A DNA stretch of 64,000 nucleotides from Dyadobacter sp. CECT 9275. Its GTDB lineage: Bacteria > Bacteroidota > Bacteroidia > Cytophagales > Spirosomataceae. Positions 19,093 through 28,358 of the stretch are shown piece by piece (position 1 is the stretch's first letter; the number at the start of each line of letters is the position of its first letter). The stretch is taken from contig NZ_CAJRAF010000001.1 of NCBI RefSeq assembly GCF_907164905.1, forward strand, positions 1,895,001 through 1,959,000, in the 5' to 3' direction. A program made the position numbers and the translations under genes. The notes under the pieces were generated by a model. The model was not told the origin of the DNA, ran no database searches, and saw only the letters and a program-made list of their open reading frames with translations.

Positions 19093-19818
19093 TTGGAAAG
19101 GTTAATAGAATGGATCAAAAATTATAAGTTTAGTGTACAGGATCCCCCCATCATATCACTGGAGGGATTGTTTTCGATGCTCCTGCTGCTTTTGCTGAGC
19201 CTTGTTGCGGTATTCTTCCACCTGATCCGAATTTTTTTTAATTCTCCGGTCGATTTCTCGATGGACTGGAATTTATTCCTCAGCTGGATTCCGCTGATCG
19301 TTGCTTTTATCGCCAACAATCTTACGAAACGATTTAAAAACAGCGCCATTCTGCTATTTCTGCTGAGTATGGTCTGGATCGTTTTTTTACCAAATGCGCC
19401 CTATATGATCACCGACCTGGCGCATCTGACCGTAGATTATCACCGAGACCTTACCTGGCACGACGTCATCATGCTGTTTTTTTATGCGGAAGTAAGTCTT
19501 TTCAATGGTTTGGTTTCAGTTTATTGGATCCATCAGTCTTGGAACCGTTCATTTTCAAAAAGGCTTACCCGGATACTCTTACTTTCAAGTTTTCCGCTTG
19601 CAGGTTTTGGCGTATACCTGGGGCGCGTTCGGAGAATGAACAGCTGGGACATCGTCCATAATCCTAAGGCCATTGTCAATAATCTAATCGACAGCCTGAT
19701 GGACAGAACGGCCCTTTTGCTGAGCCTGGAAATAGGGATTCTGCTCGCCATTCTGTATCTGGTTCTCTGGGTGATCATCCGGTTCAGGATTAGATATAAA
19801 GAACGTATTGTTAAATGA
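19093..19818 (+). CDS. DUF1361 membrane protein
   Basis: 241-aa inner-membrane protein with about six hydrophobic segments. The family signature is visible: WIVFLPNAPYMITDLAHL, then HDVIMLFFYAEVSLFNGLVS and GFGVYLGRVRRMNSWD. It starts at TTG 19093. The function of DUF1361 proteins is not known. It stands alone between the helicase and a methyltransferase gene. Confidence 0.8.
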   Translation: MERLIEWIKNYKFSVQDPPIISLEGLFSMLLLLLLSLVAVFFHLIRIFFNSPVDFSMDWNLFLSWIPLIVAFIANNLTKRFKNSAILLFLLSMVWIVFLPNAPYMITDLAHLTVDYHRDLTWHDVIMLFFYAEVSLFNGLVSVYWIHQSWNRSFSKRLTRILLLSSFPLAGFGVYLGRVRRMNSWDIVHNPKAIVNNLIDSLMDRTALLLSLEIGILLAILYLVLWVIIRFRIRYKERIVK

Positions 19819-19982
19819 TGTTGGAGGAATTGCCGCAAATTTGTAGGTTTATGTTTTACTTTCTGAATTTCCTGACGAAAAAAAGGCTTGAATTTAAGGC
19901 ATTGAAGCTGAGTTTGTTAGGTGGTCCTGTTTAGGGCTTTTCAGAAAGAGTGTAATCCAAGTCGATACTGATAACCTCTTAT

Positions 19983-20714
19983 ATGCAACTTTCGGAAAAT
20001 ATAAAGTCTTCTTATTCAGAACAATATGATTTGAGCACGGTAGCCTGGCGAACGATGGGTGCCAGGTATAAAGCGCAGAATATCGTAGCGCTCGCAAAAA
20101 ATATCAGTTTTGAAAATGTTCTGGAAGTTGGTGCCGGGGAAGGAAGCATATTAAGCTGGCTTTCGCAGTGGGATTTCAGTCAGGATTTAAATTGTGTAGA
20201 GATTTCGGAAAGCGGCATTGAAATTATCAAATCCAAGCATATCAAAAATTTGAAGGATGTGGTACTCTTTGACGGTTACCGTATTCCTTACGCCGATAAT
20301 CATTTTGACCTGGTGATTTGCTCTCATGTAATGGAGCATGTTGAACACGAGAGGATACTGTTAAGAGAAATAAAAAGGGTGTCAAAGTACCAGATATTTG
20401 AAGTACCTATAGACTTTTCATTTTATGTCGACAGGAAGCTTAAACATTTTCTTTCCTACGGGCATATTAACATTTATACACCCGGACTGTTTCGTTTTCT
20501 GTTAAAATCGGAACAATTTCAGGTACTGAACGACATCTGTTATTTATATGAAAAAGAAATGCTGGAGCCGCTTTTTAAAGACAATCCAATGGGGCTGAGG
20601 CTCACCCGACTCAAACAGTTTTTTCTTAAGAATATACCTTATCTGCGGGGGATTAAGCCCAATGCCTATGCCGTACTCACTGCAAAAAGTGACGAGAAGT
20701 TATCCATTTTCTGA
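19983..20714 (+). CDS. class I SAM-dependent methyltransferase
   Basis: 243-aa soluble protein with a Rossmann methyltransferase core: motif I LEVGAGEGSILSWL, an acidic strand end NCVEISESGIE, and motif IV-like FDLVICSHVMEHVEHERILL, typical of the Methyltransf_11/UbiE-like group. The substrate is not deducible. The C-terminal part (LKHFLSYGHINIYTPGLFRF) resembles methyltransferases working on sugars or lipids, but this is weak. Nine bp separate it from the following truC start, so the two may be co-transcribed. Confidence 0.8.
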   Translation: MQLSENIKSSYSEQYDLSTVAWRTMGARYKAQNIVALAKNISFENVLEVGAGEGSILSWLSQWDFSQDLNCVEISESGIEIIKSKHIKNLKDVVLFDGYRIPYADNHFDLVICSHVMEHVEHERILLREIKRVSKYQIFEVPIDFSFYVDRKLKHFLSYGHINIYTPGLFRFLLKSEQFQVLNDICYLYEKEMLEPLFKDNPMGLRLTRLKQFFLKNIPYLRGIKPNAYAVLTAKSDEKLSIF

Positions 20715-20723
20715 CCATTATTT

Positions 20724-21440
20724 TTGAATTCCTCCGGTACTACATCTCTCGAAATTATTTATCAGGACGAGTTTCTTGTGGCCGTTAATAAACCGCATGG
20801 ACTGCTGGTACACAGAAGCCCGATTGCGGTAGATGCTGATGAGTTTGCCGTTCAGATACTCAGAAACCAGCTAGGGCAGAAGGTATACCCCGTTCATCGT
20901 CTCGACAGAAAGACTGGAGGCGTACTTTTGTTTGCTCTCTCGGAAGAAATGAACAGTGTTATGCAGCAAATGTTTGCTGCCGGAACGGTACATAAGCATT
21001 ATTTTGCCATTGTAAGAGGGTTTACACCGGATACGCTGGAAATTGATTATCCTCTGAAAAAGGAAGACGGACAAATTCAGGATGCGCAGACAAGCCTTGT
21101 AACGCTGGCTAAAACGGAAATAGAAGTCGCTTTTGGAAAACATCCTACTTCACGATACTCCCTGGTGAAGCTGACACCCGCCACGGGCCGTATGCACCAG
21201 CTCCGGAAACACATGGCGCATATTTTTCACCCGATCATTGGCGACAGGCCGCATGGCTGCAACAAGCAAAACCGATTTTTTATGGAGCATTTCAGCATGA
21301 CCACCATGCTTTTACATGCCGCTTCTGTTACTTTCTTGCATCCCCAAACCAAAAAGGAAACAACGATTGAGGCGGTTCGGCAGGCTGAATTTCAGAGAAT
21401 GACCAAAGTACTTGGGTTTGATCATTCTCTGAATAGCTGA
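20724..21440 (+). CDS. truC: tRNA pseudouridine synthase C-like (position 65 family)
   Basis: 238-aa RluA-family pseudouridine synthase, closest in layout to TruC, which modifies U65 of tRNAs. Visible blocks: IIYQDEFLVAVNKPHGLLVH, the catalytic loop PVHRLDRKTGGVLLFA (Asp of HRLD), FAIVRGFTPD, RYSLVKLTPATGRMHQLR, HPIIGDRPHG and FGMT-like HFSMTTMLLHA. It starts at TTG 20724. It ends base-to-base with the convergent cytochrome gene. Confidence 0.82.
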   Translation: MNSSGTTSLEIIYQDEFLVAVNKPHGLLVHRSPIAVDADEFAVQILRNQLGQKVYPVHRLDRKTGGVLLFALSEEMNSVMQQMFAAGTVHKHYFAIVRGFTPDTLEIDYPLKKEDGQIQDAQTSLVTLAKTEIEVAFGKHPTSRYSLVKLTPATGRMHQLRKHMAHIFHPIIGDRPHGCNKQNRFFMEHFSMTTMLLHAASVTFLHPQTKKETTIEAVRQAEFQRMTKVLGFDHSLNS

Positions 21441-22415
21441 TTATAATGGCTGGAATTTCACTACGTCGTTTTTAATCGGAGCCAGTGTTTTCAGATAAGC
21501 ATAAATGGCTTTCAGATCATCTTCTTCCATACCTGCATACATATTCCAGGGCATCGGGCTGTTCATTTCGTTTGGCCCCACCGCATGCGGAACGTATCCC
21601 GAATCCGCGAAAACCTTGAATCGTTTCACAAATGCTTCTTCACTCCACTTGCCAATACCTGTTTCGGCATCCGGTGTAATATTGGCTGACCGGGTAATGC
21701 CACCGGGCATACGGAAGTCCATCCCGCCGCCAAATTCCGTTCCCGGAATTTTGTTTCCTTTGTCTGTCTTGCTGTGGCAGTCCACGCAGCTGGCACTTGT
21801 AACCAGATATTTGCCATAAGCTATCTGGTCCGATTTGGAGGGCATTTTCATGGGGTTACCCTTGGCAGGCATGGTGTTGATCAGGATGCTTACGGGGAAA
21901 TCGGGGGCGCCTTTTGGTACATCATTTTTTACAGGTTTCAGAGAACGGATGTAGGCAATAATGCTGTATACATCTTCTGTGTCCATCTGGCCAAAAGCGT
22001 GGTAGGGCATAACAGGAAACAAGGCACTTCCGTCTTTGCTTACACCTGTCGTAACCGCCCTGAATATTTCTCCGTCCGTCCAGTCACCTAGTGCATAAGG
22101 GGTAATGTTTCGGGCGTAGAACGTACCGGGGAAACCCATTTCAGGGCCGAATTTCTCGCCGCCGCCACCCATATCGCCGGGTTTCACAGGTCCAGCGAAA
22201 AGATTCCACTCCCGGGTACTGTGACAATCCATACAAACGGTGACATGATTGGCGAGGTATTCGCCGCGTTCGAGGCGTTGTGGTGTTCTTTCAATTGTAA
22301 TTTCTTGTACAGGGCCGGTGTCGGGTAATGCCAATTTAACATAAGCAACGGCTCCGGCCACGATCAGCAGCAGAAGGGCTATAATAAAACCGGTAATTTT
22401 CAGAGCTTTTTTCAT
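21441..22415 (-). CDS. di-haem c-type cytochrome, membrane-anchored
   Basis: 324-aa periplasmic electron carrier with an N-terminal membrane anchor (GFIIALLLLIVAGAVAYV). Two haem-binding CxxCH motifs, CMDCH (near residue 62) and CVDCH (near 212), each open a cytochrome c domain. Likely Met ligands lie in FPVMPYHAFG and MNSPMPWNMYAG. Such proteins commonly serve as the cytochrome subunit of membrane dehydrogenases, but no dehydrogenase gene is adjacent. The partner is unknown. Confidence 0.85.
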   Translation of the reverse strand: MKKALKITGFIIALLLLIVAGAVAYVKLALPDTGPVQEITIERTPQRLERGEYLANHVTVCMDCHSTREWNLFAGPVKPGDMGGGGEKFGPEMGFPGTFYARNITPYALGDWTDGEIFRAVTTGVSKDGSALFPVMPYHAFGQMDTEDVYSIIAYIRSLKPVKNDVPKGAPDFPVSILINTMPAKGNPMKMPSKSDQIAYGKYLVTSASCVDCHSKTDKGNKIPGTEFGGGMDFRMPGGITRSANITPDAETGIGKWSEEAFVKRFKVFADSGYVPHAVGPNEMNSPMPWNMYAGMEEDDLKAIYAYLKTLAPIKNDVVKFQPL

Positions 22416-22769
22416 GAGTAAAGGCGAATAATTGATATAACTAAAATTAAAGAGATTAACAGGAACCTTCTTCTTTCATCTTTACGAGACGGAAAAAATA
22501 CGGATCAAAGCCCAAAATTATGGAGTTGAAACAGGATAGAGAAATATTGTTATTTAATGGTAAATAAGCAGATTAGGAAGTAAACAGAGGTTATTATGCG
22601 TACCGGGACTTCCTGTTTTGAGCTAACTATGATGGCGGATGGATATTTGGGCTGGCTATATATGTTCGTGGTTAAAAGAATCTTGATGGTCCAATTCGAT
22701 AATAAACCGTAAGCTGTGCAACGTTTTGTGACCGCGAGGTGTCAACAAAAATAAAAGGCTGAATCTCGT
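22416..22769. other. divergent intergenic gap
   Basis: 354 bp between the minus-strand cytochrome gene and the LVIVD gene. No coding frame, hairpin or clear promoter box stands out. Confidence 0.5.
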
Positions 22770-23306
22770 ATGAAAAATTTTCTGCTGTTGCTGCTTGCCG
22801 TTTCCCTGTTTGCCTGTCAGGTGAATGTGGATGATGGGACGCCTTCCGATATTCCTTTTGACGGCACCTGCTACCGGCCGGTTTATGCTTCGGAATCAGA
22901 GACTAAAAAGATTGAGGTTCTTCCCGCAATGGCCCTCTCGGAACCGGGAAAGATATATTTTCTGAATCCGTATATCTTCATCAACGAAAAGGGAAAAGGA
23001 GTTCACATCGTAGACAATTCCGATCCCAGGAATCCACGGAATCTGTCGTTTATTTCTATTCCGGGTAATTATGACATTGCTGCCAAAGGTACCTGGCTCT
23101 ACGCAGATAATGCATCTGACCTGCTTGTATTCGACATCAGCAACCCGGTTGATCCGAAGTTGTCCAAAAGAATAGAAACCGCCATTCCGGTTACTAACTA
23201 TCCTTCGGTTACCAACGTTTATTTTGAATGTGCTGATAGCAAAAAGGGAACTGTAGTGGGCTGGGAAAAAATACCGATGTCCGCCAGGCCAAATTGTTAC
23301 CGGTAG
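22770..23306 (+). CDS. LVIVD-repeat lipoprotein, N-terminal half
   Basis: 178-aa lipoprotein (lipobox LFAC, Cys about residue 16) with LVIVD/beta-propeller type repeats (VHIVDNSDPRNPRNLSFISI; LLVFDISNPVDPKLSKRI). Related Bacteroidota proteins are about 400 aa and continue with a GGSMARF block. Here the frame stops at TAG 23304 just after SARPNCYR, and the continuation lies in another frame 52 bp downstream. It therefore looks like the front part of a split gene, although both parts could be translated. The function of the family is unknown; it acts at the outer membrane or periplasm. Confidence 0.7.
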   Translation: MKNFLLLLLAVSLFACQVNVDDGTPSDIPFDGTCYRPVYASESETKKIEVLPAMALSEPGKIYFLNPYIFINEKGKGVHIVDNSDPRNPRNLSFISIPGNYDIAAKGTWLYADNASDLLVFDISNPVDPKLSKRIETAIPVTNYPSVTNVYFECADSKKGTVVGWEKIPMSARPNCYR

Positions 23307-23358
23307 GTATATCGGTGTATCGGATTTATCACCTGCTTTTTTTACCAATGACAATACT

Positions 23359-24129
23359 ATGAAAATATTCATCCGGCTATTTCTGATCAGCCTGACTGTC
23401 ACAGGAAATTTATGCATACTGACCTCCTGTGATACTCAAAAGGCCGATTCCGCGTCCGTAAATCCTCAGAATGGAGTAGGAGGTTCCATGGCGCGTTTTG
23501 CTATAACAGGTAATACGCTCTACATTGTATCCAAACAAGCACTGGAAGTTTATGACATCACCAGCGGTGGTGAGCCTGTCAAAAAAGTAAAAAAGGAGAT
23601 GGGTGTAGGGATAGAAACCATTTTCCCCTATCAGAACCACCTGTACATCGGGGCCAGCGACGGGATGTATATCTATTCCAATTCAAGTCCGCAAAATCCT
23701 CAGTTTTTGTCAAAATACACACACATCCAGTCTTGCGATCCCGTGGTGGTACAGGATCAGTTTGCTTACGTAACCCTGCGCAGCGGTGTAATGTGCCGTC
23801 CCTGGGCCGGCCAGAGTTCTCTGGATGTGGTAGACGTGAGCAATCCTGCCAATCCGCGAATGATCAGTTCGCAACCCATGCAGACGCCCTATGGACTGGG
23901 AGTTTCGGGTAATAAGCTTTTTGTTTGTGAAGGGGATAATGGACTGAAAGTCATGGATATTTCACAGCCCGGCCAGCCGGTTTTAAAAAAGCATTTCACT
24001 ACAGTACCTTCTTACGATGTAATTGTGAGAGCAAATCATTTGATGATAACCGGGAGAGATGGTTTTTTACAGTACACTTTTGACGATCAGGATCGGGTTG
24101 AATTCCTGAGCAAAATACCGGTAGAATGA
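23359..24129 (+). CDS. LVIVD-repeat protein, C-terminal half with own lipoprotein-like N-terminus
   Basis: 256 aa in frame +1 relative to the preceding part. It carries the continuation expected for the LVIVD family: GVGGSMARFAITGNTLYIVS, YGLGVSGNKLFVCEGDNGLK and VMDISQPGQPVLKKHF. Its first about 28 residues (MKIFIRLFLISL...LTSC) look like a genuine lipoprotein signal with Cys followed by Asp, so it may be an independent lipoprotein rather than a fragment. The frame is open upstream of the ATG to before the first gene's stop. The next gene overlaps it by 4 bp (ATGA), so the unit is co-transcribed. Confidence 0.65.
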   Translation: MKIFIRLFLISLTVTGNLCILTSCDTQKADSASVNPQNGVGGSMARFAITGNTLYIVSKQALEVYDITSGGEPVKKVKKEMGVGIETIFPYQNHLYIGASDGMYIYSNSSPQNPQFLSKYTHIQSCDPVVVQDQFAYVTLRSGVMCRPWAGQSSLDVVDVSNPANPRMISSQPMQTPYGLGVSGNKLFVCEGDNGLKVMDISQPGQPVLKKHFTTVPSYDVIVRANHLMITGRDGFLQYTFDDQDRVEFLSKIPVE

Positions 24130-24821
24130 GGAAAATTGTAATGTTTGTTTTGTCTTTTTGCCTGTTGGGAACTGCCTTTGCGCAGATAAACCCGGAGGAG
24201 TCCCGGAAGCATATTATTTTGAAAGTGATGCCGCTGGGTATGTTTGACGTGGATAATACCTTCCAGCTTGGGGCGGAAATACCTTTTCCTGACAACCGGT
24301 TTACCGTTCAGCAGGAGGCAGGTTATGGGCATTCCAGTTTCAATATCTGGTACAACGATGCTGATAGCGGCGGTCGGCCGGATAAGAATACGATCAAAAC
24401 ACGGACGCAGCTGCGCTTTTATTTCTATCAGAAAAGATTTGCAAGGTCCTACGTGGCAGGGGAGTACCTGTTTAAAAGAGTTGTGAATAAAGAAACACGC
24501 TGGGTGGGAACAGATTGTGCCACAACAGGCGGCTGCTCTTTCTTTGAATACAAGGAAGTACGTTTTGGACGGTTCGTGAATGCGTTGCATGTGAAGGCGG
24601 GCTGGCAGTTTTATTTTGCCAACCGCATGACAATGGACCTTTACACTGGATTGGGGCTGAGGAAACCTACGTATCGGACATTGACACCGAATGCAGAGAA
24701 CCTCAGCCCGCGAGACAACTGGTTATGGTGGAGCGGAGACTGGGCAGATGGCGGGGAGGTAATACCAAGCCTGGCTTTTGGTTTTTCTATTGGTGTAACA
24801 TTGGGTAAGTTCAATAAATAA
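24126..24821 (+). CDS. outer-membrane beta-barrel protein of unknown function
   Basis: 231 aa with a signal peptide ending TAFAQ and alternating aromatic strands (RTQLRFYFYQKRFARSYVAG; HVKAGWQFYFANRMTMDLY; LAFGFSIGVTLGKF), consistent with a small barrel of the DUF3575-like type. It overlaps the LVIVD gene by 4 bp, so it probably works with that lipoprotein. No further function can be assigned. Confidence 0.65.
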   Translation: MRKIVMFVLSFCLLGTAFAQINPEESRKHIILKVMPLGMFDVDNTFQLGAEIPFPDNRFTVQQEAGYGHSSFNIWYNDADSGGRPDKNTIKTRTQLRFYFYQKRFARSYVAGEYLFKRVVNKETRWVGTDCATTGGCSFFEYKEVRFGRFVNALHVKAGWQFYFANRMTMDLYTGLGLRKPTYRTLTPNAENLSPRDNWLWWSGDWADGGEVIPSLAFGFSIGVTLGKFNK

Positions 24822-24843
24822 GCCTGGTATTTACAAGCCCCGG

Positions 24844-26292
24844 TTACTTGCCCGGAGTTTTTGCAGGCGCCAGAATTTTGTCCTTGAGTAAAATTTTCTC
24901 GTCGCTTTTGCTTACATCCTTCATCATTGTAAACTGATCACGTATCTCACCATCTGAGCAGATCCATTTCAATTCCAGTCTGTTCCCTTCTGCTTCCAGC
25001 ATCACGGCTCCGCCAATCTCATTGTTGGAGTAATACATGGCATTGTGCGGGTAACCTTCCTTATGCCCGCCTAATGCTCCCGATGAACCACTTACCACGT
25101 ACACCGTGCCCTGGTTATTCTCTTGCTTTTTCAGGTACGGAGCCGAATTTTTGGTTCCGTTATACAGTCCGGTTGAAGTACTGAGTTCATACTTTTTGGA
25201 GTCGAAATCGGCTTCCATCCCATAATAGCCTTTCAGCAGTTTGGAACGCTCATACACATGGCTATGTCCGCAAATGATCAGGTCTACTCCCTGCTCTTCC
25301 AGTACTTTGATAAAATTCTGACGGATGCTGACCAGAGATTTTTCGGTATCGGAATTGTGAGAACCCATGGTATAGGGAGGGTGATGCCAGTAGGCCACCA
25401 CCCATTTGCTTTTATTAGCGGCCAGATCTTTCTTTACCCATTCCACCTGCTCGCCCTCGTCATACATATACAATCCTTTGAAGTCGGGCCCGTACGAATC
25501 CAGTGATAAAAAATGGACATTCCCGATGTCATAGGAATAGTACGACTGGGTATTCGATGGAACGCCGCCTGCTTCACCCTGCGTGGGCATGGTGAAATTC
25601 TGATAGTAAGCAATTTTGTGTTTATCTGATGCCGAAGCAGATGCAAAGTCGTGGTAATCGTGATTACCCGGGCTTGTAAAAAGCGGGTAGTTTTTCAGCA
25701 GATTATCTTTGTAGTTATTGAAGAATTTGGCCTGGTATTCCGCATCCGTGCCGTCGCCATAGGCGTTGTCTCCCATCAGGATCCAGGCATTGATAGGTTT
25801 TTCTGCCACTACCTTAACGATAGCATCGCGCACGAGCCTCTGATTGATGGAGTTGTTTCCGCAATCACCAAAACCTGCTACCCTGATCAACTGCTGGCTG
25901 CCTTTTTCAGGAAGCGTATAAAAATAGTTGGAAGCATCTCCCTGCAGTGTGGTATCTGCCAGGTTACCCACCGTATAATAATATTTGGTATAGGGTTTGA
26001 GGTTGCTCAGCTTGATGATATGCTCTGAAACCAGCGTGGAGTCGTCGGTCTGCCATTCCAGATTATCACTGGAAAGACCGTATCTCACCCGGCTTCTGTC
26101 GTATACGTTGGTGCGCCAACGGACTACCATACTGGTAGGCGTGGCAGCCTGCAGATAGGGACCGCGGATGAGGTCGGCCTGGATACCTTTTAGTTGTCTT
26201 TTTGATGGCGCAGGAAGTTTAGCAGGTTTCTTTTGGGAAAACCCCAAAAGAGGGAGGATCACGAGCAGGAGAATTTTAAACGTTGTTTTCAT
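24844..26292 (-). CDS. secreted purple-acid-phosphatase-like metallophosphoesterase
   Basis: About 482 aa from ATG 26292 (signal peptide ending LLGFSQ). A fibronectin-like purple acid phosphatase N-domain comes first (ATPTSMVVRWRTN; LKPYTKYYYTVGN). The metallophosphoesterase core follows with metal motifs GFGDCG, MGDNAYGDG, SPGNHDYHD, VAYWHHPPY and CGHSHVYERS. It likely releases phosphate from organic esters outside the cytoplasm. The start is 10 bp after the stop of the di-haem peroxidase gene, suggesting one transcript. Confidence 0.88.
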   Translation of the reverse strand: MKTTFKILLLVILPLLGFSQKKPAKLPAPSKRQLKGIQADLIRGPYLQAATPTSMVVRWRTNVYDRSRVRYGLSSDNLEWQTDDSTLVSEHIIKLSNLKPYTKYYYTVGNLADTTLQGDASNYFYTLPEKGSQQLIRVAGFGDCGNNSINQRLVRDAIVKVVAEKPINAWILMGDNAYGDGTDAEYQAKFFNNYKDNLLKNYPLFTSPGNHDYHDFASASASDKHKIAYYQNFTMPTQGEAGGVPSNTQSYYSYDIGNVHFLSLDSYGPDFKGLYMYDEGEQVEWVKKDLAANKSKWVVAYWHHPPYTMGSHNSDTEKSLVSIRQNFIKVLEEQGVDLIICGHSHVYERSKLLKGYYGMEADFDSKKYELSTSTGLYNGTKNSAPYLKKQENNQGTVYVVSGSSGALGGHKEGYPHNAMYYSNNEIGGAVMLEAEGNRLELKWICSDGEIRDQFTMMKDVSKSDEKILLKDKILAPAKTPGK

Positions 26293-26302
26293 TTTAGAGT
26301 AT

Positions 26303-28129
26303 TTAATTGGCAATGGAATCTGTGAGAGAATCGATAAATGAAATGATATGATCAATTTCAGCAGCTGTTAAATTCAGGGGATTGGGCGAGAGCGTCTGGT
26401 CCGTTATACCCAGGCCCAGCCCGGTACCTCCGCCGCGGTTGTAAAACTCCATCAGTGAGTTCAATGTTTGAAATGAACCATTATGCATATAAGGAGCAGT
26501 TTTTGACGCATTTCTGACGGTGGGTGTTTTGAACGCCCCCTTGTAGTAACGGATATGGAAGAGATCGTATCGTCCCAGGTCATCGTCCTTCCTTGGGTGC
26601 TCAGGGTCTTCATTTTCGGGAGTGCCCAGCACTTCCACTTCAGAAATGTCATAAAGAGGTGGCAAAAGCGAATTGAAATAGGGCAGAAAATGACAGGTAC
26701 CGCATTGGGCCTTGCCCATAAAAAGATTAAATCCCGTAATTTGTTCAGAGGATAATGCCTCTTTATCTCCTGCAATGTACCTGTCAAAAGGCGAGTTCAT
26801 TGGGCTGAGGCTGGCTACGTAAGCGGCCAGGGAGACGGCAATTTCGGAAAGGCCCGTTTCTTTGCTATTTTTATCCGGAAAAGCGGCCTTAAAAAGGGGA
26901 CTGTATTTTTCGCTTCCAATAATCCTTTCACTAAGTAGTTCCTCGTTACCATCCATTTCCAACGGATTGAAAATTACATTTTTAATCTGGTCTTCGAGCG
27001 TGGCAGCCCGGCCGTCCCAAAACTGCATGTGTTGCTGGCCAGCATATAAGAGGGTGGGAGTATGACGCTTTAAAACGGAGCCAGCATGCAGTGAAGGGCT
27101 TTTTACAAGGTTATCGTTAAAATAATTCTGGGGTTGATGGCAGCTGGCACAGCTGTTAACCTGTTTGCCGGAAAGCGCTTTGTCATGAAACAGCATTTTG
27201 CCCAGGTTTTGTATATCCTTGTTTTTAAGCGTATCATCCGTCAACCCGATATTGCGGAAAGCGTCAGGACTGAAAATATGGCTGGCCTGATGATTGAGAT
27301 GGGTAGTGGAATTAATATCCAATCCCAACTTTCGGGTGAGTATCCCAAGTTCTTTTTGCAGCGGCAACCCGATCTGCGTCAGGAATTTCATTCTGTCAAA
27401 TGAGTCAAAATCCTGGGATGCCGATAAGGATCTAACCGCAAGGTCCAGCAGTGTCACAAGGGTTTTACTACCCGGCGGGTCTTGGTTGAGATATGGTTTT
27501 AAAACATACTGCAAAGCGCTCATTGCCTCACCTGATTCGGCAATCCCGGTTTTAAGTGAAGGGGCATCATAACCTGCAAGAGATAAGGCCATGATACGGA
27601 TCAGCTCAATTCTCAGACTTTCCAGTACCTGTTCGTCACTGATCTCGAACTGGTACAGCAATGATTTTAAGTCTTGTACCGAAGTATACAGCGCGTCCGC
27701 GTGAAGCAGCAACGCTTGTTTGTTGTGTAGTACTTCCGGATCATATAACAGGGCCTCAATCTGCTGAAACCCCATGGGTTCCACCAGTTCAAGTGTGGGC
27801 TCTTCCACTTCAAAAACCGGAGCGGCATTGTACATCCGTGTTTCACTGTGAAAGAAATATTCCGTAAAAAATTCAATACTTTTAAAATGCAGGCGACTTA
27901 CAGCAAGTTGTTTGCGGGCTTTGATAACGGAAGAGGTATCTGCGCTGAGCATGCTGATCGCATCATACAGATCCTTTGTTGACTGAGCGAGTGCCCCGGT
28001 ATTTTTTACGAAATATTCCAGCGTCAGGTCCGTACCGATGGGCTGCTTGTTACTCTTCTGGCTGGCTTTAAAAGAGATAAGCAGAAATGCAGGTAGGGCG
28101 AGAAGTAGCAGCGTTTTCCGTTTCATCAA
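26303..28129 (-). CDS. MauG/cytochrome c peroxidase-family di-haem protein with imelysin-like N-domain
   Basis: 608-aa periplasmic protein. The signal segment TLLLLALPAFLLISF is followed by about 250 helical residues resembling imelysin-type domains (IEALLYDPEVLH). The C-terminal half holds two haem motifs, CASCH and CGTCH, with peroxidase-family surroundings (LGKMLFHDKALSG; HTPTLLYAG; FWDGRAATLEDQ; TPTVRNASKTAPYMHNG). Imelysin plus peroxidase fusions are linked with iron or redox physiology in Bacteroidota; the substrate is unknown. Co-transcribed with the downstream phosphoesterase. Confidence 0.85.
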   Translation of the reverse strand: MMKRKTLLLLALPAFLLISFKASQKSNKQPIGTDLTLEYFVKNTGALAQSTKDLYDAISMLSADTSSVIKARKQLAVSRLHFKSIEFFTEYFFHSETRMYNAAPVFEVEEPTLELVEPMGFQQIEALLYDPEVLHNKQALLLHADALYTSVQDLKSLLYQFEISDEQVLESLRIELIRIMALSLAGYDAPSLKTGIAESGEAMSALQYVLKPYLNQDPPGSKTLVTLLDLAVRSLSASQDFDSFDRMKFLTQIGLPLQKELGILTRKLGLDINSTTHLNHQASHIFSPDAFRNIGLTDDTLKNKDIQNLGKMLFHDKALSGKQVNSCASCHQPQNYFNDNLVKSPSLHAGSVLKRHTPTLLYAGQQHMQFWDGRAATLEDQIKNVIFNPLEMDGNEELLSERIIGSEKYSPLFKAAFPDKNSKETGLSEIAVSLAAYVASLSPMNSPFDRYIAGDKEALSSEQITGFNLFMGKAQCGTCHFLPYFNSLLPPLYDISEVEVLGTPENEDPEHPRKDDDLGRYDLFHIRYYKGAFKTPTVRNASKTAPYMHNGSFQTLNSLMEFYNRGGGTGLGLGITDQTLSPNPLNLTAAEIDHIISFIDSLTDSIAN

Positions 28130-28297
28130 GTCAATTGCTATGACAATAGTACTGCCCGAAGTTGAGAAGAGACCGTTTTCTGAGAAGAAAAAATTATTAA
28201 TTTATTGTTAACTGGTGGGAAACTCAGATGGGAATACGGGATGTGTTGCACAGCGCCGCTTGCATTCTGAAGATATGGATCAACAGGCAGGGAAGAA

Positions 28298-28338
28298 AAA
28301 AGCCGGAGCATTTCCTGATAAGGACCACCCCGGCTTTT
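28298..28338 (-). terminator. terminator downstream of msrB
   Basis: A 9-bp perfect stem (AAAAGCCGG / CCGGCTTTT). On the minus strand it is followed by a T-rich run, 20 bp past the msrB stop. It separates msrB from the peroxidase transcript. Confidence 0.75.
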
Positions 28339-28358
28339 CAAATATCCGATTCTGCAAA

